From assembly GCF_014644455.1 (NCBI RefSeq), contig NZ_BMKS01000009.1, positions 1 to 64,000 of the forward strand: a DNA stretch of 64,000 nucleotides, read 5' to 3'. This stretch comes from Caldovatus sediminis. GTDB lineage: Bacteria > Pseudomonadota > Alphaproteobacteria > Acetobacterales > Acetobacteraceae. Under the pieces are notes generated by a model. That model saw only the letters and a program-made list of their open reading frames with translations, ran no database searches and had not been told where the DNA came from. Of the stretch, positions 1-8,981 are shown in pieces (within the stretch, counting starts at the first letter, position 1; the number at the start of each line of letters is the position of its first letter). A program made the translations under genes and the position numbers.

Positions 1-92
1 TCCTCAGCGAAGACAGCGAATCACCATCACAGCCAAGCCGGAATCCCCCACGAGCCAGACTCAGGTGCCGTGCGTATCAGGCGGGGCGTGGC

Positions 93-428
93 TCAGGCGC
101 CGCCCACCCCGCGGAAGTCGTAGTCGCCGACGCCCTGCAGGATCAGGAAGCGGCAGCGGCCGCCGTTCAGGCCCTGCACGTGGTGCGCCGTCCTCGGCGG
201 CACCGCGAGGCTCTCGCCGACCTGCAGCACGCGCTCCGCGCGCGGTGCGCGGGTCTCGACGACCATCGGCCCCTCGAGGCAGAAGAAGACGTCGGTGACC
301 TCCGAGTGGTAGTGCCAGGGCACGCACTGCCCGGGCGCGAGCGTCAGGATGCTCGCCCGCATGTCCTTGCCTTCCATCACCACCTCCCGCTTCTCGAGCG
401 GGTAGGCGCCGCGGACGATGTCGCGCAT
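93..428 (-). CDS. Small cupin-domain protein
   Basis: A single-domain cupin of 111 residues, probably cytoplasmic. Metal-binding motif 1 is visible as G33 followed by H39-x-H41 and ending in E52-G53. Motif 2 runs from G71 through P77 to H82/H83. The hydrophobic beta-strand pattern fits one small jelly roll. Such proteins bind a metal and either act as dioxygenases or isomerases or sense small ligands; the substrate cannot be told here. It lies 13 bases downstream of the TfdA-type dioxygenase on the same strand, so the two are probably co-transcribed. Confidence 0.85.
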   Translation of the reverse strand: MRDIVRGAYPLEKREVVMEGKDMRASILTLAPGQCVPWHYHSEVTDVFFCLEGPMVVETRAPRAERVLQVGESLAVPPRTAHHVQGLNGGRCRFLILQGVGDYDFRGVGGA

Positions 429-441
429 GGGGGCGCCTCCT

Positions 442-1314
442 CTACGCCGGCCGGTCGCCGGCGATCTGCACGCGGCGCATGTGGCGGCGGAAGTTCGGCG
501 TGTCGTTGACCGCGAGGTGCTTCGCGCTCCGGTTGTCCCAGAACGCGACCGAGCCCTTGCGCCAGCGGAAGCGGCAGGTGAATTCGGGACGGTGGCCGTG
601 CTCCATGAGGAAGTCGAGCAGGGGCCTGCTCTCCGCCTCGGTCATGCCCTCGAAGCCGATGCAGTAGGAGTGGTTGACGAAAAGGCACTTCCGCCCGGTT
701 TCGGGGTGGGTGCGCACGACGGGGTGGAGGTTGACCGTCTCGCGCCACTCCGCGTCCTCGCGCACCTTGGTCGAGCGGTGGGCGTTCAGGCCCGCCTGCG
801 GCCCCGCGACCTTGCGGTCGGAGTGGACGGCGCGGAGCCCCGCGATCAGGCGCTTCATGCCGTCGGACAGGGCATCGTAGGCGGCGTACTGGTTGGCGAA
901 GAGCGTGTCGCCCCCATAGGGAGGGACCTCGATGGCGTAGAGGATCGCGGCCATCGGCGGCTCCGCGACCATGGTCGTGTCGGCGTGCCATTCCTCGCCC
1001 ACGATGCGCTTGTCGCCGGGCTCGCGGCGGATCTCGACGATCTCCGGATCGGGGCCGGTGCCCTTGAAGTTGGGGTGGACGAAGATCGGGCCGAAACGGC
1101 GGGCGAGCGCCTTCTGCTGCTCCGCGTCGAGCCGCTGGTCGTGGAAGAACACGACGCAGTGGTCGAGCAGCGCGCGGCGGATCGCGGCGACGGTCGCGTC
1201 GTCGAGGTCGGCGGCGAGGTCGATGCCGTGGATCTCGGCCCCGCAGGCGCCCGCGAGGGGCCGGACGTCGAGGGCGGCACTGTCGTGCAAGGCGGCGGCT
1301 GCGCTCATGCTCAC
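442..1314 (-). CDS. TauD/TfdA-family 2-oxoglutarate dioxygenase
   Basis: A non-haem Fe(II)/2-oxoglutarate dioxygenase of 290 residues, the usual length for TauD/TfdA proteins. The facial triad is clear: H110-x-D112 in the segment EEWHADTT and H266 near the C-terminus. Arg residues at 277-281 are placed to bind the 2-oxoglutarate carboxylate. The family hydroxylates taurine, 2,4-D or related organic acids and so releases sulfite, phenol or aldehyde products; the substrate here is unknown. The ATG is preceded on the minus strand by an AGAGGTGTG ribosome-binding site. A cupin gene follows closely. Confidence 0.92.
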   Translation of the reverse strand: MSMSAAAALHDSAALDVRPLAGACGAEIHGIDLAADLDDATVAAIRRALLDHCVVFFHDQRLDAEQQKALARRFGPIFVHPNFKGTGPDPEIVEIRREPGDKRIVGEEWHADTTMVAEPPMAAILYAIEVPPYGGDTLFANQYAAYDALSDGMKRLIAGLRAVHSDRKVAGPQAGLNAHRSTKVREDAEWRETVNLHPVVRTHPETGRKCLFVNHSYCIGFEGMTEAESRPLLDFLMEHGHRPEFTCRFRWRKGSVAFWDNRSAKHLAVNDTPNFRRHMRRVQIAGDRPA

Positions 1315-1453
1315 ACCTCTTCGACTTGGAGTGTTCGACCTGGAGCGCCCCCGGCTGGCGTGTCAGGTCGCAGGGGCGCCGGTTCCTCCCGCAGGACGAG
1401 CCTAGGCTCCGCCGCGGCGGCCGGTCAAATCCGGACGGCGGCGCGGCGCTGCG

Positions 1454-1849
1454 CTAGGGCAGCACGGCGATCGCGCTGATCTCGATCAGCGCGTCGGGCG
1501 ACGTCATCTTCGTCACCTCGACCATCGTCGAGGCCGGCGGCACGCCGGTGAAGTAGGCGCGCCGCACCTCGTGGATGCGGTCGAAGTGCTCCATGTTGCG
1601 GACGTAGACGTCCACGCGGCAGATGTCGTCGAGCGTGCCGCCCGCGGCCTCCACCGCCGCCTTCAGGTTCTCGCAGACCTGGCGCGTCTGCGCCGCGATG
1701 TCGCCGATGCCGACGAGCCTGCCGTCCGGCCCCTTCGCCAGCATCCCGGAGATGAACAGCAGGCGCCCGCGCGCCTCCGTGATCGTCGCCTGCGAGAAGT
1801 GTCCACTCGGCCGCGGGAGCCGCTCGGACGTGACCTGGCGCTTCGGCAT
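1454..1849 (-). CDS. RidA/YjgF-family protein lacking the catalytic arginine
   Basis: A 131-residue protein of the YjgF/YER057c/UK114 fold, which normally forms trimers with ligand pockets between subunits. The family features ISGMLAKG near residue 34, QVCENLKAAVEAAGG near 57-71 and the RRAYFTG segment are present. Archetypal RidA enzymes that hydrolyse reactive enamine/imine intermediates carry an Arg in the P-x-R-S/T segment. Here that position is Ala106 (sequence PPASTMVEV). This is therefore probably a Rid-like paralogue, not a canonical 2-iminobutanoate deaminase. It is divergent from the M28 peptidase gene. Confidence 0.88.
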   Translation of the reverse strand: MPKRQVTSERLPRPSGHFSQATITEARGRLLFISGMLAKGPDGRLVGIGDIAAQTRQVCENLKAAVEAAGGTLDDICRVDVYVRNMEHFDRIHEVRRAYFTGVPPASTMVEVTKMTSPDALIEISAIAVLP

Positions 1850-1971
1850 GGCGTTCCTCCCTCCTGCGGCGACTGTGCCGCCGGCGGGCGCGGCGGGGAA
1901 GGGGCTTCGCGCGCGGCCCCGCCCGGGCGTATGCTCGCCGCGCCGCGCCCCCTCGGGAGAGGACCCGCCGC

Positions 1972-3732
1972 ATGTCCCAGCAGAGCATCGTCCAGGCCCT
2001 CTCCGTCGCGCGCGTGCGCGCCGACGTCGAGCGGATCACGACGGAGATCCCCTCCCGTCTCGCCGGCTCCGAGAACGGCCGGCGCATGGCGGAGTACAGC
2101 CGGGACGCGCTGCGCGCGGCGGGCGTGCCGGCCGAGGTGCAGGAGACGCCCGGCCTCGTCAGCTTCCCCGGCAAGGGCGAGCTGCAGGTCCTCGCGCCGC
2201 GCGCGATCGCGATCGAGGCGAACACGCTCGGCCACAGCCTGCCGACCCTGCCGGAGGGCGTGAGCGGCGAGCTGATGGACGTCGCCTCCGGCGCCTTCGA
2301 GGAATACGAGGGACGCGACGCGACCGGGAAGATCACGCTCTCCGAGCTCTCCTACCACCCGGCGCGGCACGAGAAGCAGCGCATCGCCGCGCTGATGGGC
2401 TCGACCGGCTGCGTGATGATGAACTGGGGCCATGCGGAGAACACCGCCGTGCCCTTCGGCTCGGTCAAGCCCGCCTGGGGCAACCCGACGCCCGAGGCGC
2501 TGCGCGACGAGATGCCGACCCTGCCCTGCATCGGCATCGCGCGCACCGCGGGCCTCGCGCTGCGCGAGATGCTCAAGGCCGGGCCGGTGCGCGTGCGCAT
2601 GCGCGCCCATGTCGAGAACGGCTGGCGGCCGGTGCAGATCACGGTGGGCGAGATCCGCGCGCCGCGGGGCGAGGACTTCGTCGTCGTCGGCGGCCACCAG
2701 GACTCCTGGCCGGGCCCGCAGGCCACCGACAACGCCGCGGGCAACGCCGTCATCATGGAGCTCGCGCGGGTGTTCGCGCAGCACCGCGACAAGCTGCGGC
2801 GCGGCCTGGTGTTCGGCTTCTGGACCGCGCACGAGACCGGCACGATGGTCGGCTCCTCCTGGTACGTGGACCGCAACTGGGACCGGCTGCGGCGCCACGC
2901 GGTGGCCTACCTGCAGATCGACCAGCCCGGCTGCGTCGGCACCTCGCGCTGGGGCACGAACTCCAACGTCGAGCTGCGGCGCTTCCACCAGGCGGTGGAG
3001 GCGCAGGTGCTCGGCGGCATGCCGAATTCCTGGCGGCGCGCGGTGAAGACCGGCGATTCCTCCTTCTTCGGGCTCGGCGTGCCGATGCTCGCGGGCAACA
3101 CGGGCTACACCGAGGCGGAGCTGAAGGCGACGGCGCTCGCGACCCTCGGCTGGTGGCACCATTCGCTCGAGAACACGATGGACAAGCTCGACTGGTCGCT
3201 GATGGGGGTGCACCTGCGGGTGTATGGCGCATGGCTGTGGGAGCTGTGCACGGCGCCGGTGCTGCCCTTCGAGTTCGTCTCCGTCGCCGACCAGTTCATC
3301 GAGCGGCTCGGCGCGCTCGCGGGCGCAGGCGCCTCCGTCGGCCTCGCCGGCGCGCTGGAGCGGGCGCGGGAGTTCCGCGCCGCGGCGCAGCGGCTGGACG
3401 CGGCGGCGGAGCAGTGGCGGGCGCGCTACGCGGCCGGCGGGGTGGCGGACGAGGCGCCGGCGGAGACGCTCAACGCGTGCCTCAAGCGCCTCTCGCGGAT
3501 GCTGGTGCCGCTGGCGAGCACGGCGAAGGGGACCTACGGCCACGATCCGTACGGGTACACGCCGCAGGGCTCCATGATCCCCTCGCTCTACGACGTGCCG
3601 AAGCTGCCGAAGCTGGAGGGCGAGGCGCGCTGGGTGCTGGAGACGAAGCTGGTGCGCGAGCGCAACCGCGTGGCCGACGCGCTGGACGACGCGCGGACGC
3701 TGATCGACGACACGCTGCGGCGGCTCGGCTGA
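1972..3732 (+). CDS. M28-family metallopeptidase-like protein
   Basis: A 586-residue protein with the M28 zinc-peptidase core at about residues 230-410. The metal-binding landmarks are GGHQDSW (H242, D244), ATDNAAG (D253), D365-type DSSFFG, and HHSLENTMDKLD as the distal His motif. The usual Glu-Glu pair after the GFWTAxE strand reads His287-Glu288, so the metal-bridging Glu is altered. There is no signal peptide, which suggests a cytoplasmic role on dipeptides or N-acyl amino acids. A GGGAGAGGA ribosome-binding site precedes the ATG. An M81 hydrolase gene follows 16 bases later, so the pair is probably one transcription unit. Confidence 0.85.
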   Translation: MSQQSIVQALSVARVRADVERITTEIPSRLAGSENGRRMAEYSRDALRAAGVPAEVQETPGLVSFPGKGELQVLAPRAIAIEANTLGHSLPTLPEGVSGELMDVASGAFEEYEGRDATGKITLSELSYHPARHEKQRIAALMGSTGCVMMNWGHAENTAVPFGSVKPAWGNPTPEALRDEMPTLPCIGIARTAGLALREMLKAGPVRVRMRAHVENGWRPVQITVGEIRAPRGEDFVVVGGHQDSWPGPQATDNAAGNAVIMELARVFAQHRDKLRRGLVFGFWTAHETGTMVGSSWYVDRNWDRLRRHAVAYLQIDQPGCVGTSRWGTNSNVELRRFHQAVEAQVLGGMPNSWRRAVKTGDSSFFGLGVPMLAGNTGYTEAELKATALATLGWWHHSLENTMDKLDWSLMGVHLRVYGAWLWELCTAPVLPFEFVSVADQFIERLGALAGAGASVGLAGALERAREFRAAAQRLDAAAEQWRARYAAGGVADEAPAETLNACLKRLSRMLVPLASTAKGTYGHDPYGYTPQGSMIPSLYDVPKLPKLEGEARWVLETKLVRERNRVADALDDARTLIDDTLRRLG

Positions 3733-3748
3733 GGGGAGGGCGGGCACC

Positions 3749-5239
3749 GTGGCGCGCATCGCGGTCGGCGGGTTCCACCACGAGACCAACTGCTTCGTCG
3801 AGCCGAGGACCGACTTCGCCTACTTCGCCAGCCACCGCGACCGCCCGCCGCTGGTGCGCGGCGAGGAGGTGATCCGCTGGCTCTCCGACACCAGCTTCGC
3901 CCTCTCGGGCTTCCTCGGGGCGATGGGCGGCGCGCACGAGTTCGTGCCGCTGGTCTGGACCAGCGGCGGCGCCGGCGGCCTCGTCACGCGCGACGCCTTC
4001 GAGCGCATCGCGGGCGAGATGGTCGGGCGGCTCTCCGCGGCGATGCCGGTGGACGCGGTCTATCTCGACCTGCACGGCGCGATGGTGACGGAGGAGTTCG
4101 AGGACGGCGAGGGCGAGCTGCTGCGCCGGGTGCGCGCCGCCGTCGGACCGGCGGTGCCGGTCGCGATCAGCCTCGACTACCACGCCAACGTCACGCCGCA
4201 GATGGTGCAGGCGACGGACGCGCTGCTCGGCTACCTGACCTACCCGCACGTGGACCGCATCGAGACCGGCGAGCGGGCCGCGCGGGCGGTGGAGCTCCTT
4301 CTCCGCCGCGGCCGCCCGCCGGGCCGCGCGCTGCGCAAGACGCCGTTCCTGATCCCGCTCAACGACCAGTGCACGCTGGTCGAGCCGTCGCGGAGCATCG
4401 TCGCGCGGTCGGCGGCGGCGGAGGGGGAGCTGGTGAACCTCTCCTACCTCGCCGGCTTCCCGCCCTCCGACCTGTTCTGGTGCGGACCCGCGGTGGTCGC
4501 GCACGGCTGGAGCCAGGAGGCGGCGGACCGCGCGGCGGACGCGCTGCTGCGCGAGATCGTGATGCAGGAGCCGAACTTCGCCGTCGAGATGGTCTCGCCG
4601 GAGGAGGGCGTGGCGCGCGCGATGGCGATCGCGCGCGACGCGACCCGGCCGGTGGTGATCGCCGACACGCAGGACAACCCGGGCTGCGGCGGCAACGCCG
4701 ACACCACGGGCCTGCTGCGCGCGCTGGTGGAGGCGGGCGCGGAGGGCGCCGTGCTCGGTTTCCTCTGCGACGCCGAGGCCGCCCGCGCCGCGCATGCGGC
4801 GGGTGAGGGCGCGGAGCTGCGGATCGCGCTCGGCGGCCGGACGGGACCCGAGGGCGTGACGCCCTTCGAGGCGCGCTTCCGCGTCGCGCGCCTCGGCAGC
4901 GGCAGGTTCCGCACCACCGGCGTCGTCTCCGGCGGGCGGGAGGCGGATGTCGGGCCGATGGCGCTGCTGACCGTGGGCGGCGTCTCCGTCGCGGTCACCA
5001 GCAAGCGGCTGCAGGCGCTCGACCAGGCGCCGTTCCGCCATCTCGGCGTGGAGCCGGCGCGGCAGCGCATCCTCGCCCTCAAGAGCACCTGCCATTTCCG
5101 GGGCGAGTTCGAGCCGATCGCCGAGGCGGTGATCGTCGTGCTCGCGCCGGGCTATTACGGCGCGGACCCGGCGAAATATCCCTACCGGCGGCTGCGCCCC
5201 GGCGTGCGGCTGCGGCCGCTCGGGCCGGACCGCGTGTAG
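3749..5239 (+). CDS. M81-family metallopeptidase (MlrC/microcystinase-C-like)
   Basis: A 496-residue two-domain protein of the M81 family: a DUF1485-type N-terminal domain followed by the MlrC C-terminal domain from about residue 300. Likely zinc ligands are H11 in FHHETN, D107/H109 in DLHGAM, and the SLDYHANV motif near 140. The C-terminal domain opens with the typical ADTQDNPGCGGNADTT segment. MlrC hydrolyses linear microcystin peptides, but most M81 proteins have unknown substrates. The start is GTG, preceded by GAGGGGAGGG. The tight link to an M28 protein suggests both act on the same amide or peptide substrate. Confidence 0.9.
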   Translation: MARIAVGGFHHETNCFVEPRTDFAYFASHRDRPPLVRGEEVIRWLSDTSFALSGFLGAMGGAHEFVPLVWTSGGAGGLVTRDAFERIAGEMVGRLSAAMPVDAVYLDLHGAMVTEEFEDGEGELLRRVRAAVGPAVPVAISLDYHANVTPQMVQATDALLGYLTYPHVDRIETGERAARAVELLLRRGRPPGRALRKTPFLIPLNDQCTLVEPSRSIVARSAAAEGELVNLSYLAGFPPSDLFWCGPAVVAHGWSQEAADRAADALLREIVMQEPNFAVEMVSPEEGVARAMAIARDATRPVVIADTQDNPGCGGNADTTGLLRALVEAGAEGAVLGFLCDAEAARAAHAAGEGAELRIALGGRTGPEGVTPFEARFRVARLGSGRFRTTGVVSGGREADVGPMALLTVGGVSVAVTSKRLQALDQAPFRHLGVEPARQRILALKSTCHFRGEFEPIAEAVIVVLAPGYYGADPAKYPYRRLRPGVRLRPLGPDRV

Positions 5240-5268
5240 GGAAACGCCGCGCGAGGAAGGAGGACACC

Positions 5269-5574
5269 GTGCCGAAGGGCTACATCTTCGCCGAGATCGA
5301 GGTCACCGACCCGGCGACCTACGAGCAGTACAGGCCGCTCGCCGCGGCGGCGATCGCGGCGCATGGCGGACGCTACCTGGTGCGTGGCGGCGAGCCGCGG
5401 GCGCTGGAGGGCGACCGTTCGCCGAAGCGCGTCGTTGTGCTGGAATTCGACAGCCCCGAGCAGGCGGAGGCGTTCTACCGCTCCCCCCAGTACCAGGAGG
5501 CGCTGGCCATCCGCCAGCGGTCCTCCAAGGGCCATCTCTACCTGCTGACCGGCGCGGCCTCGCCCTCCGGCTGA
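5269..5574 (+). CDS. DUF1330-domain protein
   Basis: A 101-residue protein with the complete DUF1330 ferredoxin-like fold. It begins with the family-typical GYIFAEIEVTDPATYEQY and carries HGGRYLVRGG and the EFDSPEQAEAFYRSPQYQ segment. The biochemical role of the family is not established; it resembles dimeric alpha-beta barrel proteins. GTG at this position is chosen because an AGGAAGGAGG ribosome-binding site lies just upstream. It lies 29 bases after the M81 gene and probably shares its transcript. The next gene is convergent and ends 9 bases downstream. Confidence 0.9.
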   Translation: MPKGYIFAEIEVTDPATYEQYRPLAAAAIAAHGGRYLVRGGEPRALEGDRSPKRVVVLEFDSPEQAEAFYRSPQYQEALAIRQRSSKGHLYLLTGAASPSG

Positions 5575-5583
5575 GCGGCGGTC

Positions 5584-6762
5584 CTACCGGACCAGCTCGC
5601 GCGCCATGTCGTCGAGGCCGCGCAGCGTCAGCGGGAACATGCGCCCTTCCATGATCTCGCCCACCATGCCGATCGAGCGCGTGTGCCCCCAGAAGTCCTG
5701 CGGCACCGGGTTCAGCCAGGCGGAGCGGCGGAAGTGGCCGGTCAGCCGCTCCAGCCAGGCGCGCCCGGATTCCTCGTTCCAGTGCTCGACGCTGCCGCCG
5801 ACCTGGGTGATCTCGTAGGGGCTCATCGAGGCGTCGCCGACGATGACGAGCTTGTAGTCCGGCCCGTAGGTGCGCAGCACCTCCGCGGTCGGCACCGTCT
5901 CGTCGCGGCGGCGGCGGTTGCTCCGCCAAAGCCGCTCGTAGGGGCAGTTGTGGAAGTAGAAGTGGACCAGGTGCTTGAACTCCGACCGCGCGGCGGAGAA
6001 CAGCTCGCTCGAGATCCGCACGTGGTCGTCCATGGAACCGCCGATGTCGAGCAGCAGCAGCACCTTCACCGCGTTGCGCCGCTCCGGCACCAGGCGGAGG
6101 TCGAGCGTGCCGGCGTTGTGCGCGGTGGAGCGGATGGTGCCCGGCATGTCGAGCTCGGTCGCCGCTCCCTCGCGCGCGAAGCGGCGCAGGCGGCGCAGCG
6201 CGATCTTCATGTTCCGGGTGCCGATCTCGACGTCGTCGTCGAGGTCGCGGAACTCGCGCCTGTCCCACACCTTCACCGCGCGGCGGTGGCGCGACCCGTC
6301 CTGGCCGATGCGCACGCCCTCGGGGTTGTAGCCGTAGGCGCCGAAGGGCGAGGTGCCGCCGGTGCCGATCCACTTCGAGCCGCCCTGGTGGCGGCCCTCC
6401 TGCTCGGCGAGGCGCCGGCGCAGCGTCTCCATCAGCGCCTCGAAGCCGCCCAAGGCCTCGATCCGCGCCATCTCCTCGGGCGTGAGGACCTTCTCGGCGA
6501 CGAGGCGCAGCCACTCCTCCGGGATCTCCCCCTCGGGCGCGCCCGGCGGGCGTTCGAGGCCCCGGAACACCTCGCCGAAGATGCGGTCGAAGCGGTCGAG
6601 GTGGCGCTCGTCCTTCACCAGCGCCGCGCGGCTCAGGTAGTAGAAGTCGTCGAGGTCGTAGGCGGCGACCCGCGCCTTCATCGCGCCGAGCAGCGTCAGG
6701 TACTCGGTCAGCGAGACCGGCAGGCCCGCCTGGCGCAGCGCGAGGATGAAGGTCGCGAACAC
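5584..6762 (-). CDS. CoxE-like VWA-domain protein
   Basis: A 392-residue protein of the CoxE-like VWA family. The von Willebrand A fold occupies about residues 230-392, with a MIDAS-type metal site starting LLLDIGGSMD (D239, S243), where Gly replaces the middle Ser of the usual DxSxS. The N-terminal half is helical and family-typical. These proteins act with MoxR-type AAA ATPases as chaperones that insert metals or assemble cofactors, as in CO dehydrogenase maturation. The partner ATPase lies immediately upstream on the same strand. No molybdenum hydroxylase or other client gene is next to the pair. Confidence 0.9.
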   Translation of the reverse strand: MFATFILALRQAGLPVSLTEYLTLLGAMKARVAAYDLDDFYYLSRAALVKDERHLDRFDRIFGEVFRGLERPPGAPEGEIPEEWLRLVAEKVLTPEEMARIEALGGFEALMETLRRRLAEQEGRHQGGSKWIGTGGTSPFGAYGYNPEGVRIGQDGSRHRRAVKVWDRREFRDLDDDVEIGTRNMKIALRRLRRFAREGAATELDMPGTIRSTAHNAGTLDLRLVPERRNAVKVLLLLDIGGSMDDHVRISSELFSAARSEFKHLVHFYFHNCPYERLWRSNRRRRDETVPTAEVLRTYGPDYKLVIVGDASMSPYEITQVGGSVEHWNEESGRAWLERLTGHFRRSAWLNPVPQDFWGHTRSIGMVGEIMEGRMFPLTLRGLDDMARELVR

Positions 6763-6775
6763 CGACGCCGGGCCG

Positions 6776-7624
<849 letters not shown>

Positions 7625-7779
7625 CCGGCGACTCCCTGCTGTGCGACGGCGCGGGCAGTTTCGGCCGGGCGCCGCGGGCAGGCAAGGGGGCGGGCCGGAC
7701 CGCAGGGCCGGGGCGCCGGAGGGGCCATTGCGGGCGCGCCGCGGCGGCGGCACATTGCGCGCCCTCCCGGAGGTGGGGC

Positions 7780-8313
7780 TTGGAGATGGCGGACGCGACG
7801 ACGAGGAGCTGGCACGGGATCGTGCTCGACGTGCTGAGGCGGAACGAGGTGCGGCTCGTCACCTACGTCCCCGACAACGTGCTGCGGCCGCTGATCGAGG
7901 GCGCGCACGCCGACCCGTTCTTCACCGCCTTCCCGACGGCGCGGGAGGAGGAGGCGGCCGGCATCGTCTGCGGCGCCTGGATGGCCGGGATGCGCGGCAT
8001 CGTGCTGATGCAGACGAGCGGCTTCGCGACCCTGCCGAACGTGCTCGCCTCGCTCGCCTGCGCCTGCCAGATCCCGCTGCTGATGATGGTCTCGGAGCGC
8101 GGCACGCTCGGCGAGTTCAACCTCGGCCAGGCGCTGGTGTGCCGGACGATGCGCCCCGTGCTCGACGCCCTCGGCGTCGAGCACCACACCATCACGCGGC
8201 TCGACGAGGCGGAGTTCATCGTGGACCGCACGATCCGCCAGGCGGTCGGGACGCAGGCGCCGGCCTGCCTGATCCTCTCGCCGCTGCTGACCGGCGGCAA
8301 GGTGGCGTCTTGA
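7780..8313 (+). CDS. TPP-dependent decarboxylase, alpha (PYR-domain) subunit
   Basis: A 177-residue protein corresponding to the N-terminal pyrimidine-binding domain of TPP enzymes, as in the split sulfopyruvate/phosphonopyruvate decarboxylases. The activating Glu sits in AREEEAAG (56-58), followed by the QTSGFATLPNVLASL helix. It pairs with the next gene, which supplies the pyrophosphate domain, to make a 2-oxo acid decarboxylase; the substrate is not evident. TTG at 7780 is six bases from GGAGG; ATG two codons later is an alternative. The stop lies 17 bases before the beta-subunit ATG. Confidence 0.87.
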   Translation: MEMADATTRSWHGIVLDVLRRNEVRLVTYVPDNVLRPLIEGAHADPFFTAFPTAREEEAAGIVCGAWMAGMRGIVLMQTSGFATLPNVLASLACACQIPLLMMVSERGTLGEFNLGQALVCRTMRPVLDALGVEHHTITRLDEAEFIVDRTIRQAVGTQAPACLILSPLLTGGKVAS

Positions 8314-8330
8314 GCGGGGAGGGGACGCGG

Positions 8331-8924
8331 ATGCTCCGCAACACCAGGGTGATGAACCGCTTCGACCTGACGCGGCGCCTCGTGGCGAAGCTGAAGGACG
8401 AGGCGGTGGTCGGCGGGATCGGCTTCTCGAACTTCGATCTCTGGGCGAGCAGCGCGGGCCGGGCGGAGAACTTCTACATGCTCGGCAGCATGGGCCTCGC
8501 CGTGCCGATCGCGCTCGGCGTCGCCATCGCGCAGCCGCGGCGCAAGGTGTTCGCGCTGGAGGGCGACGGCTCGCTGCTGATGCAGCTCGGCTGCCTCGCA
8601 ACGGTGGCGGCGCGGGCGCCGAGGAACCTCGCCATCGTCGTCTGGGACAACGGCGTGTACGCCATCACCGGCGGCCAGGCGACGCCGGCGGCGCAGGCGG
8701 GAACCGACATCGTCGCCGTCGCGCGCGGCGCCGGCATCGCGCAGAGCGCCTGGGCGAGCGACGAGGCGGAATTCGAGGCCCTGGCCGAGCAGGCGCTCGC
8801 CGGCGACGGGCCCTGGCTGATCGCGGCGCGCATCGACGCCGAGCGGCCGGCGAAGCAGACGCCGCGCGACCCGGTGCTGCACCGCCAGCGCTTCATGCAG
8901 GGCATGGGCGTGCGCGAGGGCTGA
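8331..8924 (+). CDS. TPP-dependent decarboxylase, beta (PP-domain) subunit
   Basis: A 197-residue pyrophosphate-binding domain of a split TPP enzyme. The TPP/Mg motif is visible as GDG at 78-80 followed by Asn107 after about 26 residues (WDNGVY). ATG at 8331 is favoured by GGGGAGGGG just upstream; a TTG at 8310 overlapping the alpha stop is an alternative. With the alpha subunit it should decarboxylate a 2-oxo acid, resembling ComD/ComE sulfopyruvate decarboxylase. It might use phosphonopyruvate or another small oxo acid; no coenzyme M or phosphonate genes are nearby. The next gene encodes a ketopantoate-reductase-like enzyme. Confidence 0.88.
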   Translation: MLRNTRVMNRFDLTRRLVAKLKDEAVVGGIGFSNFDLWASSAGRAENFYMLGSMGLAVPIALGVAIAQPRRKVFALEGDGSLLMQLGCLATVAARAPRNLAIVVWDNGVYAITGGQATPAAQAGTDIVAVARGAGIAQSAWASDEAEFEALAEQALAGDGPWLIAARIDAERPAKQTPRDPVLHRQRFMQGMGVREG

Positions 8925-8926
8925 GC

Positions 8927-8954
8927 TTGCGCGCCCCCCGCGCCGCGCTACTGT
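8927..8954 (+). promoter_or_regulatory. Candidate promoter of the ketopantoate-reductase-like gene
   Basis: TTGCGC and TACTGT hexamers are separated by 16 bases, starting just after the upstream stop codon. They lie about 28 bases before the ATG, with GGGGGAGGAGG as ribosome-binding site. In such GC-rich DNA the pair stands out, but this is a pattern match only. Confidence 0.4.
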
Positions 8955-8981
8955 CGCGCGACGCGGGGGAGGAGGCGACGC

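Noticed and set aside
1-92. Possible gene at the left edge
   Set aside because: The 92 bases before the cupin stop show no frame with a recognisable product.
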